Assembly: GCA_964016985.1 (NCBI GenBank)
Contig: OZ024824.1
Location: forward strand, 47,289,168 to 47,353,167
Length of the DNA stretch: 64,000 nt
Direction of reading: 5' to 3'
Source: Anodontia alba
Lineage: Eukaryota > Mollusca > Bivalvia > Lucinida > Lucinidae
Positions 24,069 to 36,021 of the stretch are shown here, one piece after another. How positions within the stretch are numbered: position 1 is the first letter of the stretch; every line of letters begins with the position of its first letter. Both the position numbers and the translations under genes were made by a program. The notes beneath the pieces are model-generated. The model did no database searches, was not told where the DNA came from, and worked only from the letters and a program-made list of their open reading frames with translations.

Positions 24069-24279
24069 CAGGTGAGCTGAAGATCTGATTAAAAGAGGTT
24101 CAGAACCACAGTAATGTTGATCCAATATTCATGATACTGTAATTAGTTACTCTGAATTGTGCAGAATGCACACGTGGTGTTGTGAAAAAATGCATTGTAT
24201 CAAGAAATATGGAACAAAGTGAAAGTACTGGTGATATGTATTCTAGAGGCTTACAGAATTTTAGGAAACTGCCCCCATC

Positions 24280-24639
24280 AGCACTCTCAGTGCTTTGATT
24301 TCAAACTTTATTGGGACCATGACCCAAATGCTGCATACCAAGCCCCAGGGCCATTGGCCCTTTTGGTTCCGGAGAAGAAGATTTTAAAAGGTTATTACCA
24401 TATATGGGTGTAGTGGCCATACTGATCATGTGACCCAGATGCGGCGAACAAACTTTCGTTCTCCCAGCCCATGCAGGTTCCATATGAAATTTGGTTTTGA
24501 CTGGCCCAGTGGTTTGTGTGGAGAAGATGTTTGAAGAGAGAGGATGACGGACAGGCAACGGATTGACAGACGGAAGACGGACAGTGGAGCCTGCCTACAC
24601 TGTAAGCTCACCTATGAGCCTTAAGGCTCAGATGAGCAA
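24280..24639 (+). repeat. D-related element fragment with tail
   Basis: One D-like unit (TTGGTTCCGGAGAAGAAG, TTACCATATATGGGTG, ACAAACTTTCGTTC, CCATATGAAATTTGG) and a tail with GACGGACAGGCAACGG, GAGCCTGCCTACACTG, the hairpin GAGCCTTAAGGCTC and AGATGAGCAA. No head was found. 24081-24279 and 24640-24988 show nothing recognisable; both lie within an intron of the minus-strand gene. Confidence 0.65.
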
Positions 24640-25004
24640 AAATGTATCCAATTTTCAGTTTTAGCTAGATTGATCTCCATCTCACTTTCACAGCATTCAG
24701 GCATCAAATATTGATACGATGTCTTCTATAGAAATTTTTTATCTTTAACTGACATGATGTCTGTAACGATGTATTTCTGTCAGATGGTAAGCTGAATGAC
24801 TTTCCATCTGCATAAACATCAGGAAAATACCTTTTGTGTGTAAATAGTCAATGGCTGATCTGAAATTTTAATTAATTCTACTAAAGCTACTTGAACAGAC
24901 GAAACCCAAAAAACTTTGACAGTAGCAATATGAATTTGCCTACAAAATGATGAAAAATAAAGTTTCATTTTTATTGCAGTGAACCTCTAATGATTCTCTC
25001 TTTG

Positions 25005-25308
25005 TTTGTTTGTTTGTGTTGAGGTTTTACGGCCCCATCAACCAAATGGGGTCATGTCAAGCGCGGTCAGTTTACCTAACCACACTTTTACTGGGCAGGC
25101 TTAGTCCTCTATGCGGTTAACCAGTAATGTGCACATTCTTTCGCCAGAAACTAACAACTGCCCTTCTTCAATCAGCAGAAGGGAATGACCACAGAAAATA
25201 TTTCATGATCAAATCTCCACGAAAGAATGTTGCCAACCCGACAGGGGTCAAACCTGCAACCTCCTGATCACCAGTCTGACGCCATCCAACTGAGCCACCC
25301 AGGCCGGC
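25005..25308 (-). mobile_element. tRNA-derived SINE (reverse orientation)
   Basis: On the minus strand: box A TGGCTCAGTTGGATGG (25281-25296), box B GGTTTGACCCC (25244-25254), and a 3' end CGTAAAACCTCAACACAAAC. The 16-bp target duplication AATGATTCTCTCTTTG / AATGGTTCTCTCTCTG lies at 24989-25004 and 25309-25324 (two differences, so not very recent). It lies about 60 bp from the donor of the 59-nt exon. Confidence 0.88.
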
Positions 25309-25371
25309 AATGGTTCTCTCTCTGTTCAGATATAAGGTATGTTTAGTGTTTTCTAAAGTGTCAATTCTTAC

Positions 25372-25430
25372 CCATCATCATCCACAGGTAATGGTGTGTG
25401 CTGCTGTAATTTATTGGACCTCTTGTGGAT
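25372..25430 (-). CDS. Exon: B-box 1, second half
   Basis: The acceptor TATGTTTCAG and donor GG|GTAAGAA on the minus strand bound 59 nt, which read IHKRSNKLQQHTPLPVDDD plus two bases of a Gly codon. The IH and QH histidines fall where a B-box 1 needs them after CRNCFDK of the exon upstream. TLxxHxPxP-like wording after the second His is common in TRIM B-box 1 regions. It is far too short to be noticed as an open frame; the call rests on splice signals, phase agreement on both sides and motif completion. Confidence 0.75.
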
Positions 25431-25875
25431 CTGAAACATAATACAAGCATTGTATATTAGTGCAAACTCTGTATTTCCAAATGTAATAAGGGCTGTTCCA
25501 GAATAAACCACGTGGGGGTGGGGCGCCTTCATTTTTGTTTTTTTTTATGCGTGGCCAACCCCGTGGTGGGGGAACTCTTTTTTTTTTTTATGAATGGTCG
25601 GGTGTGATAAAAAATTATTTTTAATGCATGGCTGGTGTTTGGGATAGGGCAGCGCAAAAAAAATTGTGTGGGTTGTAATTGTGTAATGTACTTTTGTGCT
25701 GTAAACTGCAATAAAATTGAAACAGAACTTCCCGATGTTATCGTTTCCTTTCCACATACCTTTGACGAACTGGTCAATTGAAACACCCCAAACCACCCCA
25801 AACCTGAAAACATAGTTTGTACTTTGCACAAATTAAGTGTGATAATCAAATGTTATATTGCAAGGTCAACCGAAG
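25431..25875. other. Intronic stretch without recognised gene
   Basis: Intron sequence upstream of the 59-nt exon, with G/C-skewed words such as GTGGGGGTGGGGCG and T runs around 25540 and 25579. Two overlapping minus-strand frames of ~100 codons show low-complexity Lys-rich ends, no family resemblance and no splice context, so they are not called genes. Confidence 0.5.
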
Positions 25876-26150
25876 GTCATCATTGGCCCTTTGGTTCCGG
25901 AGAAGAAGATTTTTAAAGGATTTTTACTATATATGGGCATAGCGACCATCTTGGTCAAGTGACCCAGATGTGGCGAACAAACTTTCGTTCCCCCTACCCA
26001 CTGAGGATCTATATGAAATTTGGCCTTGATTGGCCCAGTGGTTTCTGAGAAGATGTCTGAAGAGCGCTGATGATGGACGGATGACAGATGGACGGCAGAG
26101 CCTGCCTATACTATAAGCTCACCTATGTCCTAAAGGCTCAGGTGAGCTAT
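25876..26150 (+). repeat. D-related element fragment with tail
   Basis: A second copy of the 24280 type: TTGGTTCCGGAGAAGAAG, TATATATGGGCATAGC, ACAAACTTTCGTTCCCC, GATGGACGGATGACAG, GAGCCTGCCTATACTATAAG, a decayed hairpin and AGGTGAGCTAT. No head. Family B sequence starts at its last base. Confidence 0.65.
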
Positions 26151-26702
26151 TAAGCTGTGGGCCTCATGGTTTAAGAAGAAGATTTTTTCAAATTATACCC
26201 ATTATAAGTATATGGGAGCTTATGATTCCGGGGCATGGCCAATTTGAACTCCAGAGGCATGGTTGGCAGGATTTATGTAGGAGACCACTAAATATTGCTA
26301 CATACTAAATCTGTTAGCTCTGAGCCTCATGGTTTCAGAGAAGATTTTTGAAAGTTCTTTAGTTATATACCTCTATATATATGGCCCCTGGGGTGTGACC
26401 AGTTTGGACCCCAGGGACTTGATTGGCAGGATTTTTGTAGGGGACCACTAAACATTGATACATACTAAATATATAAGCTGTGGGCCTCATGGTTTCAGGG
26501 AAGATTTTTTCAGTTTTTCCCGTAATAAGCCTATGGGAGCTAATGACCCCAGGGTTGTGGCCAGTTTAGACCCCAGGGGCATGGTTGGCAGGATTTATGC
26601 AGGAAACCTCTAAATATTGCTATTAACTAAATCTGTTAGCCCTGGGCTTCATGGTTTCAGAGAAGAAGATTTTTGAACATTCTTTAGCTATATAGCTCTA
26701 TA

Positions 26703-28226
26703 CATGAGGACCAAGATGATCCTGTATCGCTCACCTGATTACCAGACCAGACAAGTTTCGAGTCAACTGGCCTTTCGGTTCAAGAGAAGCTCAATACAGA
26801 TTTTCAAGATGGCTGCCATCTTGGATTTCCAATCAGAATGATTTTTAGCTCTTTTGATCTAAAAGTCACCTTGATGCTCCCAATGAAGTTTTGAGTCAAT
26901 TGGCCTTTTGGTTCAGGATAAAAAAGGTCAAAACAGATTTTCAAATTGGCTGCTAGGACGACCATCTTGGACCATCAGAATGATTATGGCTTTTTTTGAT
27001 CTACAAGTCACCTTGATACTTCCTATCAAGTTTCCAGTCAATTGGCCTTACTGGTCAGAAGAAGTTTAAAATAGACTTTCAAGCTGGCATCTGTGGCAGC
27101 CATATTGGAGTTCTGATCAAAACAAATTTAGCTACTTTTGATCTTAAAGTCTCCCAGATACTTCCTACCAAGTAAATTGGCCTTTCACTTTAAGAGAAGA
27201 AGTGCAAAATAGATTTCTAAGATAGCGGCCATGGCGGCCATCTTGGATTTCCGGTTGGAACAATTTTAGCTATTTTTCATTTTTAAGTCACCTCGATGCT
27301 TCCTTCCAGGTTTCAAGTCAGTTGGCCATTCATTTCAGGAGAAGCACCATGGCGGCCATCTTGGATTTGCAATCCAAATCATTTTAGCTATTTTTGATCT
27401 ACAAGTCACCCCGATGCTTCCTACCAAGTTTCAGGTCAGTTGGCCTTTCATTTAAGGAGGAAAAACGAAAAATAGATTTTCAAGATGGCGGCCCTGGGGG
27501 CCATCTTGGATTTCCGATCGGAACGATTTTAGCTATTTTTGTTCTAAAACTCACCCCAATGCTTCCTACCAAATTTCAAGTCAATTAGCCTTTCAGTTCA
27601 GAAGAAGCGAAAAATAGATTTTCAAGATTGCTGTCAAGGTAGCCATCTTGGATTTCTGATCCAAACTATTTTAGCTACTTTTTATCTACAAGTCACCCTG
27701 ATGCTACCTACCAAGTTTCAGGTCAATTGGCCTTTCAGTTCAGGAGGATGAGCGAAAAATAGATTTTTAAGATGGTGGCCATCTTGGATTTCCAAATGGA
27801 ACGATTTTAGCTGTTTTTGTTCTACAAGTCACCCTGATGCTTCGTAACAGGTTTCAAATCAATTGGTCTTTCGGGTTCAGGAGAAGAGAAAAATAGATTT
27901 TCAAGATGGCCGCCCGGCCATATTGGATTTCGAATCGGAACAATTTTAGCTATTTTTTATCTACAAACCCCGATGCTTCCTACTAAGTTTCAGGTCAACA
28001 GGCCTTTCAGTTCAGGAAAAGAAGCGAAAAATATTTTCAAGATGGATTTCTGATCGGAAGGATTTTAGCTACTTTTGCTCTACAAATCAGCCCGATGCTT
28101 CCTACCAAGTTTCAAGTCAATTGGCCTAGGGGGTTGGAGGAATAGGTTTTTAAAGCAATTGCACGACGGACATTGACTGATCACAACAGCTCACCTTGAG
28201 CACACTTCGTGCTCAAGGTGAGCTAA
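26703..28226 (+). mobile_element. Nested satellite-core element: head type 4, A core, A tail
   Basis: It starts CATGAGGACCAAGATGATCC, then TGTATCGCTCACCTGATTAC, as in the 11877 copy. About ten A units follow, then a tail with TAGGTTTTTAAAGCAATTGC, a shortened GACGGAC part, an extended hairpin and AAGGTGAGCTAA. The flanks TAGCTCTATA and TAAACATACGACC join to an intact B unit. The insertion is between A and T with no duplicated bases. Confidence 0.88.
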
Positions 28227-28913
28227 TAAACATACGACCGCTCCTAACCATGAGGCCCACAGCTTATATATTTAGTGTGTAGCAATGTTTAGTCGTCCCC
28301 TACATAAATCCTGCAATCAAGCCCCTGGAGACCACTAAACATTACTACATACTAAATATATAACCTATAGAGCCATACAAGATCACTTAACATTGCTACA
28401 TGCTAAATGTTTTAGCTCTGAGCCTCATGGTTTTAGAGAAAAAGGTTTTTGAAGGTTCTTTAGCTATATAGCTCTATATATACATATGAACCCTGGGGAT
28501 TTACGTAGAGGACCACTAAACATTGCTACATACTAAATATATAAGCTGTGGGCCTCATGGTTTCAGAAAAGATTTTTATTTTTTTTCCCATTATAAGTCT
28601 ATGAAAGCTAACGACCCCCAGAGCGTGGCCAGTTTGGACCCCAGGGGCATGGTTGGCAGGATTTATGTAGGAGACTGCTAAACATTGCTACATACTAAAT
28701 CTGTTAGCACTAGGCCTCATGGCTTCAATGAAGACTGCTAAACATTGCTACATACGAAATCTGTTAGCTCTAGGCCTCATGGCTTCAATGAAGAGGATTT
28801 TTAAAGGTCCTTTAGCTATATAACCTATATAAACATATCAACCTCTGGGACATGGCCAGTTGGGACCCTAGGGTCTTGACTGGCAGGATTTATGTATAAA
28901 CATTGCTACATAC

Positions 28914-29353
28914 CAATTAAGGTATACACAATCTGTTATTCCAATATTGTCAGTCTGATTTGGACACACTTTAACTATGTCTAAGTTACAGCATAATAAA
29001 ATACATGAAAGCCCACACTATTTTGGCATGTTGGGCTCTAAGGGTTAACACTTGATTATGTATCACCCCTAGATACAAGGATACATGTCTACAGAGTATT
29101 TATCCCTTTGTTTATATTTGAGCCGTGGTGCGGGGCAGTGGCGCTTTTCATCCTCCACTGGGCAGTCCTCAAATGTGCATATGCAAGTATCTAGTGCGGC
29201 TGGAAAGCTGGGTCTAGGTCCAAGCCTTGGTTTTGTTTTAAACTACATGTGAGCGAACAGGGAGGGCTCTGGTGTGAGCCTTGCTGTTCGCAAGTGGGAT
29301 AGGCGCCATTGTCATGTACGGTGGCTTGTGTTGTATTTTATTCTACTTTATTT

Positions 29354-29391
<38 letters not shown>

Positions 29392-31414
29392 TATTTATTT
29401 ATTTATTTATTTTTTTTTTTTTTTATTTATTTATTTTTTTTTTTTTTTTATTTATTTATTTTTTTTTTTTTTTTTTTTTTTTTTTATTTTTTTTTTTTAC
29501 AGATTATCTAGCTCTATGTTCCTGGTTTATTGATTAAGTGTTTGTTACACTTGTGTGTGGGGGTGGTATCAGCCAGTAACCATGTACAGCAAAAATACAT
29601 TTTATACATTTGGTACAAGTTGTACCATATGTTTAAAGTGTATGAGTTTCTCAAGTATTTCATACTAATATGCTACATGCGTTGCATAGTGGACTCTTTG
29701 TAACACAATTGTTGCAGTCTAAGACAGAATATGTTCTGGTTGAGCAGTTATGTTGAATTCAAATGGAAATGTATATGGATTGTATGGGAAGACCAGTTAT
29801 GGTCATTTTCTATATGATCCAGTACATTTTTAGGATCCATCTTAGAACTCTGTTATATCAAATACCACATAATAACAAACAGTGTTATAAAGAGTTTATT
29901 TTGTATAGAATCAATACTTACGGACGTAACAATTAAAAAAAAAAAAAAATGTACAGGAAATGGAAAGCAAAACAAAAAGACGATAAATTCCTGATTTTTG
30001 TCTTGCAATTTTCGCCTTTTCGGCAAGGCAAAATTGGGGGATTAAACAAATTTGTACATGAAACCCTGCATGGCATGTTCTCTTCTTTACGGAGCTCCTA
30101 CGGATAATGTAGGGGTTCTTTAAAATAAATTAACACCATTTCAGTATTGAGGAAGCTAAAAGGGGGTAGGAAATACGAATAATGTATCATTTTTACAAAC
30201 AATAGGTACGTCTACATTTTAGAGAACCAAAAGTATAATCGAGACAGATTCTTAGTTCTTAGTTGTAGCCAAAGGGAAAGCTATCATGAAAATCTTTACA
30301 ACTTATATTTAGGTATAGCTTTTGATATTTGTAAAACAAAAATCCATGTATCATTCTATGTGCTGCAATACAATAGCTGCAAGTTTTCCAAGAGCTAAAA
30401 CTTCTGTTATATGTGGACATTATGCCACTCATATTTTGTTTTATTTTTGTTGTTTTCTTGTTTAAAATAAATTCTGCTGTTGTGCATGACTTCTTTGCAT
30501 ATGTGAACATAAGGGCTTTAGTATGGTTAACTTTAAACAAAAAGTGGTTGATTTGATAACTGTCTTTTCCCAAAATTGTCGAGGCCTCAAAAATATGCAA
30601 AAAAGAAGAGACTTATTCCAGTATATTCGTTCAAAAAAATACAATATAGCATGCTTACAAGATGTGCATATTGACAAAAACATGTATTCATATGTAAAAG
30701 CAGAGTGGGGACATAATCTTATCTTGAGTGCAAAGAATGGAGTAAATGCTAGCCGAGGAGTAATGATCCTAATAAATAATAACTTCCATTGTGATATAGG
30801 ACAAATTTTAACTGATCCAGAAGGAAACTTTGTCATAATGGAGTTAAACCTCCATACAAAGAAAATTACACTAGTAAGTATTTACGGACCAAATGACGAT
30901 AAGCCAAATTTCTATAAAAATATCAAACAAAAAGTACTAGATTTTGGAAATGAAAACGTCATTTTTTGTGGTGATTGGAATTTAGTTCTGAATCCGGATG
31001 TTGACACTGAAAATTATCGTCATATTAATAATCCAAGAGCACGGTCAGAAGTTTTAAAACTTATTGATGAAAATAATTATATTGATGTATTTAGAAGTTT
31101 ACATGACAGCAAAGGCTTTACATGGAAGAAAATTAATCCTGAGAAAAAACAATCACGTCTGGACTTCTTCCTGGTCAGTGAGGAAAGCTTCAAGCTTGTT
31201 TATGACTGTAATGTGGTATCAGGATACAGAACAGATCACTCAGGAATTATACTTAAATTAAAACTTAATCAAAATGAACGAGGAAAGAGTTATTGGAAAT
31301 TCAATAATTCACTTCTGAAAGATAAAGATTATATTCAACTTGTAAAGAAGTCAGTAGAAGAGGTGAAAAACACATATAAAATTGTCAATATTCAACAAAA
31401 CAGGGTTAACTTAG

Positions 31415-31454
<40 letters not shown>

Positions 31455-34400
31455 TAGTAACAATAATGATAATAACAATATCTTTAATAACAATAATAAT
31501 AATATACATAATACGTATTCTATAATTGACCAGCTTTTGTTGGAAATGATACTTTTAGCTATCAGGGGGGAAACAATAAAATACAGCTCAAGAAAAAAGA
31601 AGGAAAACAGTAGACAGGAAAAACAGCTAGAAGATGAAATATTAAATTTAGAAAGCAAAATTACTGAGACTTTACAAACAGTCAGTCAAGAAGACATTAA
31701 CTTACTGAATGATAAGAAAAACAGATTACATGAAATAAGAAAAAGTAAAATTGAAGGAGTCATGTTAAGATCACGGTGTAGATACAAGGATTTAGGAGAG
31801 AAACCTTCTGGCTATTTTCTTAATCTTGAAAAGAGAAATTTCACAAATAAAGTTATCACAAAAATAATAGAGGAAAATGGCCAAGAATGTTTGAGCACAG
31901 ATGAAATATTAAACAGCCAGAAAACATACTTTAAAAATTTGTACAGTGAAAATATCATTATTGATGATACTCCAATTGAATCCAAAATAGGGAGAAAATA
32001 GTTCTAGACTGACTGATAATGAAGCTGAATTATTGGAAGGAGATATTAAATATTCAGAGCTTGCAGAGGCATTGAAAAATATGAAAAATTTAAAAACACG
32101 AGGAAATGATGGATTTACTGCAGAATTTTTTAAATTTTTTTGGACTGATCTGAAATTTTTCATATTAAACTCATTAAATTATGGTTATAGAACTGGCTCA
32201 TTATCAATAACTCAAAAACAAGGTATAATCACCTGCTTACCAAAACCAAATAAATCACCCTTCTATCTGAAGAATTGGCGACCTATTTCCCTTCTTAATG
32301 TAATCTATAAATTAGCTTCCTCTGTTATTGCTGCATGCCTTAAAACTGTACTACATAAACTGATACATGAAGATCAAAAAGGTTTTATTTCTGGAAGATT
32401 TATAGGAGAAAACATAAGACTAATTTATGACATTCTTTTTGAGACAAAACACAACAACTACCAGGTTTGATACTTTCTATTGATTTTCAACAAGCATTTG
32501 ATTCCGTTTCATGGAAATTTATACACAAAACACTCAAATACTTTAATTTTGGACCATCCTTTCAACGGTGGATCAAATTATTTCAGACTGGTTCTGAGTC
32601 ATGTATATTACAAAACGGTCATATGTCAGAGTTTTTTGGACTACAAAGAGGCTGTAGACAAGGAGACCCTATCTCCCCATACATTTTTCTCCTATGTGCA
32701 GAGGTATTAAGCCAAATGATCAGAAAAGACAATCTTATCAAAGGGATAATAATAGAAAATAAAGAATTCAAATTGAGTCAATATGCTGATGACACTCTAT
32801 TCTTAGACGGATCAGAAATATCGCTAAAAAAAACTTTAGATAAATTAAAATTATTTTATTCAATGTCTGGTTTAAAAATAAATGTTGAAAAAACAAGAGC
32901 AATATGGATTGGATCAATGAATAGATCAAATCGTAAGTTATGCTTGGAATATAATTTAGACTGGAATCAAGAACCTTTTAAAATCCTAGGAGTGACTTTT
33001 ACTCCAGAGGTTTTTGACATATGGGATCAAAATGCAACTGATGTCCTTAAAAAAGTGGAAAATATTATCAAGTCTTGGTCAAGAAGAAAAATTACATTGC
33101 CTGGAAAGATAACTGTTATTAAATCATTAGCCATATCAAAATTTGTTCATTTATTTCTGGCTCTACCCAACCCACCAGGAAATTTAGTACAAAGCCTAAA
33201 TAAATTATTTTATAAATTCCTGTGGAATTCTGGGCCTGGCAAGATAAAAAGAAAAATTATAATTTAAGATATAACACAAGGGGGTTTAAGAATGATTCAA
33301 ATAGACAGTTTTGTTACAGCATTAAAAGTTACATGGCTAAGGCGACTAATTTCACAACCCAGTTGCACATGGAGCAGTCTTTCATACATAAATATGGATA
33401 GTCTTTTTACTAAAGGAAATAATTATGCAGGCATAAAGGCAAATGAGCTAATAAACCCATTTTGGAAAGATTTACTAATAAGTTGGAATAACTTTTGCAA
33501 AGCAGTCGGAATCGAGACACTTGAAGATATTTTATATTGCCCAATATGGTTTAACTCAAATATGAATGGGGAACAAAATTTATATTTTAAAGAATGGCAT
33601 GATAAAGGTATTAAAAATGTAATAGACTTACTTAATGGAGATGGAAATTTTTATCAATTTGATGAACTGAAAGAAAATTATGGTATACATGGGACTTTTT
33701 TAGACTATCAATCAATCTTAAGAAAGTTGCCTACGTACTGGAAAACTAAAACCAACCAAAATAATTTTGTATGTAAGAACAGGAAACAAAATGTTGCTCG
33801 AAATTGTTATCTTAAATTATTATGTAAAGACAAAAAAGGTAGTAGAACATTATATAATATTATTGTTGGAAACCAGGATTCAAGTCCACCATCTCAAAAG
33901 TGGGTTAATATATTAGGAAATATTACACAGGAAGAATGGAATAGTTATAATGATACAATTAAAAATATCAAAGAAGTAAAATTACAAGAGTTTCAGTTTA
34001 AAGTAAATAACCATATACTAGTTACAAAATCTTTTCTTGACAAAATAAATAAAGTAGACAATGACAGATGCACTTTTTGCAGCCTGGAAACTGAAATAAT
34101 AATACATGTGCTTTTCAACTGTAATAAGGTGAAAGAATTTTGGTTGGCTATGAAGAATTGGTTAAGAATTCAAGCTAATGTTATACTTCATTTAACCATA
34201 AAGAATGTTATTTTTTCTAAACAAGAAAATAATGAACTACTTAACTACATACTGCTATTAGGTAAGTACTTTATCTACAAAACAAAGTTTTTGGCAAATA
34301 GCATTAGGCTGGAAAATTTTATTACCTACCTGAAAAGAAAATATCAGAATGAGAAATACATCTCAAAAATTCATAATAAACAGAATAAATTTCAAGCCAA

Positions 34401-35052
34401 ATGGTCACTTTTAAGTCACATAATGGAAGGTACAACTGATATGCCATAGCCAGAAAAAACAAAACAAAAAAAAACAAAAAAAAAAAACATATTTTTCCAC
34501 AAACATCATCTTGAAAAAAGGCAGTTGCAGGAACTATTAAACCATTAAACTTAATAAAGATGTAGCCGATACCCAAACTCTTAAACTTAATATCTTTTGT
34601 AGCCATAAGCCATACAGCCCTATGTTTATGTTCAGGTAAGCAGACAAGTAATGCAGAGCAGATTAGAATGTTTATGTCTTCATCAAGTTCGGTTAGTATA
34701 GTATAATCAACTGCATCTATATATATGAACATGATCCTTTTGCAAATCACAAAGACAGTTTTGATAACTCATGGTTCCTATATCAAAATAAGCAGAAAGT
34801 ATAAACAGTTTTTGTGGTTGCGAAGAGGGACTATAGCCAATGAAAAGTTGTTTCATATACAAAAGCAGACATTATTAATTAAAAGAGTCTCCTTGTATAT
34901 GAATACTGAAATATTATTGTACTCTGACAGACAAAACAATAGTTCATATAGCTTAAGAAGGATGAGAGATAGAATGAAAGCTTATCAATATATCAGTATC
35001 TATTATGTATATGTATTACATGCATAAATTAATAAAATTAAGATGTGGACAA

Positions 35053-35080
<28 letters not shown>
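28914..35080 (+). mobile_element. L1/Tx1-like LINE, near full length, 16-bp target duplication
   Basis: AAACATTGCTACATAC flanks it at 28898-28913 and 35081-35096 (A-run ambiguity at the right), after an A run of about 29. The 6.17 kb holds a 1.6 kb non-coding 5' region (28914-30522), an ORF2 relic (30523-34449) and a 0.6 kb 3' region. No ORF1 could be found in the 5' region. A T-rich low-complexity block (29366-29499, TTTATTTA words) lies there instead. The insertion is inside family B sequence. Confidence 0.92.
30523..34449 (+). pseudogene. LINE ORF2 relic: full APE endonuclease, reverse transcriptase, zinc knuckle
   Basis: The first segment starts MVNFKQKVV and holds FSQNCRGLKN, CLQDVHID, SIYGPND, CGDWNLVLN, RLDFFLVS and YRTDHSG: the APE-type endonuclease in full. 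An AAT microsatellite at 31416-31510 gives an Asn-rich tract (residues ~298-330) between endonuclease and reverse transcriptase. The polymerase follows with TRGNDGFTAEFFKFFW, KNWRPISLLNVIYK, FISGRFIGENIR, SIDFQQAFDSVSW, RGCRQGDPISPYIF and YADD at 32782-32793, then RCTFCSLETEIIIHVLFNC near 34.08 kb. Frameshifts near 31990 and 32465 and an in-frame TAA at 33265-33267 disable it. It is the same clade as the 19.6 kb copy but a different family. Confidence 0.92.
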
Positions 35081-35084
<4 letters not shown>

Positions 35085-35833
35085 ATTGCTACATACTAAA
35101 TATATAACCTGTAGTCCTCATGGTTTTAGAGAAAAAGATTTGTTTTAAGGTCTTCTCACTATAAGTCTATGGGAGCTAATGACCCCCAGGGCTTAGCCAA
35201 TTTTGATCCCAGGGGCATAGTTGGCAGGATTTATGTAGGAGACCACTAAACATTGCTACATACTAAATCTATTAGCTCTGGGCCTTTTGGTTTCAGAGGA
35301 GATTTTTGAAGGTTCATTAGCTATATAGCTCTATATATTCATATGACCCCCTTGGGTGTGGCCAGTTTGGACCCCAGGGCTGGATTGTAAAGGACCACTA
35401 AACATAGCTACATAATAAAAACATAAGCTGTGGGCCTCATGGTTTCAGAGAAGAAAAGCCCTGGGGCATGGCCAATTTAGACCCCAGGAGTATGGCTGGC
35501 AGGATTTATGTAGGATTTATATTAAACAATGCTATATATAAAATATATAAGCTGTGGGCCTCATGGTTTCAGAGAAGAAGATTTTTTATCAATCATTAGT
35601 CTATGGGAGCTATATATGGGCAAGGTGACCTTGATTTACGGACTGACCATTTGTAGAAATTTTCAATCCTCCTTTAACATCAGGCTCCACAGGAAGTTTG
35701 AAGAAATTTGGCCCAGGGGTTTCAGAGAAGTTGTTCAAATGTGTGAATGGATGGACAAAAGGACAGACAGATGGACGATGGACAGGGAGTGATCACAACA
35801 GCTCATCCTGAGCCTTGGGCTCAAGTGAGCTAA

Positions 35834-36021
35834 AAAGTGACAAAAATTAATGCAAGGATTATATCAAAAGCACATGCACATCTTCAGGCCATGGAGAAAA
35901 TATGTGCAACGTTTCAAAAAGATTGGTAAAAAATTGTCTGAGGAGTTGGGCTCACGAGGTCTATATATTGAGGGTGAAAAATGACTAAGTTCACAATGTG
36001 GAAAAAGTGAAAAAAAAAAAA
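35834..36021 (+). repeat. F-related (F') repeat, left piece
   Basis: GGATTATATCAAAAGCACAT, CACATCTTCAGGCCATGG, GTTTCAAAAAGATTGG and TATATATTGAGGGTG recur at 38870-39005. The F element between them therefore seems to be inserted into an older F-like sequence. It follows directly after the B tail. Confidence 0.65.

Larger units (their letters stand above)
19112..24080 (+). mobile_element. Satellite-core element with H core, split by a LINE and a SINE
   Basis: The 5' end is CAAGAGGGCAACAATCGCTC, then ACCTGAG. H units of ~137 bp (AATTTCAAGATGGCC, CATCTTGGATATCGGAACAG, TTTTAGCAATTCTGAATCTC, TGCCTCCCATCAAGTTT, CTCAATCCGACTTACGG) lie at 19370-19647 and 23403-23750. The tail has ACGGATGGATGGACGAC, the hairpin GGAGCAAAGCTCC and AGGTGAGCTGA. 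The end is split by a SINE at 23834. A T run of about 27 bases lies at 19243-19269. Confidence 0.75.
26151..35833 (+). mobile_element. Family B element lacking a head, carrying an A element and an L1-like LINE
   Basis: B units lie at 26151-26702, 28227-28913 and 35081-35600. The B tail runs 35600-35833 (GACAGACAGATGGACGATGG, GTGATCACAACAGCTCATCC, hairpin GAGCCTTGGGCTC, AAGTGAGCTAA). The B flanks of the A element (26703-28226) and of the LINE (28914-35080) rejoin cleanly. An 81-bp piece (28248-28328) is inverted, and a ~63-bp piece is duplicated at 28676-28800. Confidence 0.78.

Noticed and set aside
25529..25849. Two overlapping minus-strand frames of ~100 codons
   Set aside because: Low-complexity Lys-rich ends from A/T runs, no splice sites that connect them to the known exons, and no recognised domain.
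29274..29537. Hydrophobic Phe/Tyr/Ile-rich frames resembling a membrane protein
   Set aside because: They arise from a T-rich low-complexity block (TTTATTTA) inside the LINE 5' region.
30259..30836. Minus-strand frames of 113 and 124 codons opposite the LINE start
   Set aside because: Antisense shadows of the endonuclease coding region and its leader; no motifs.
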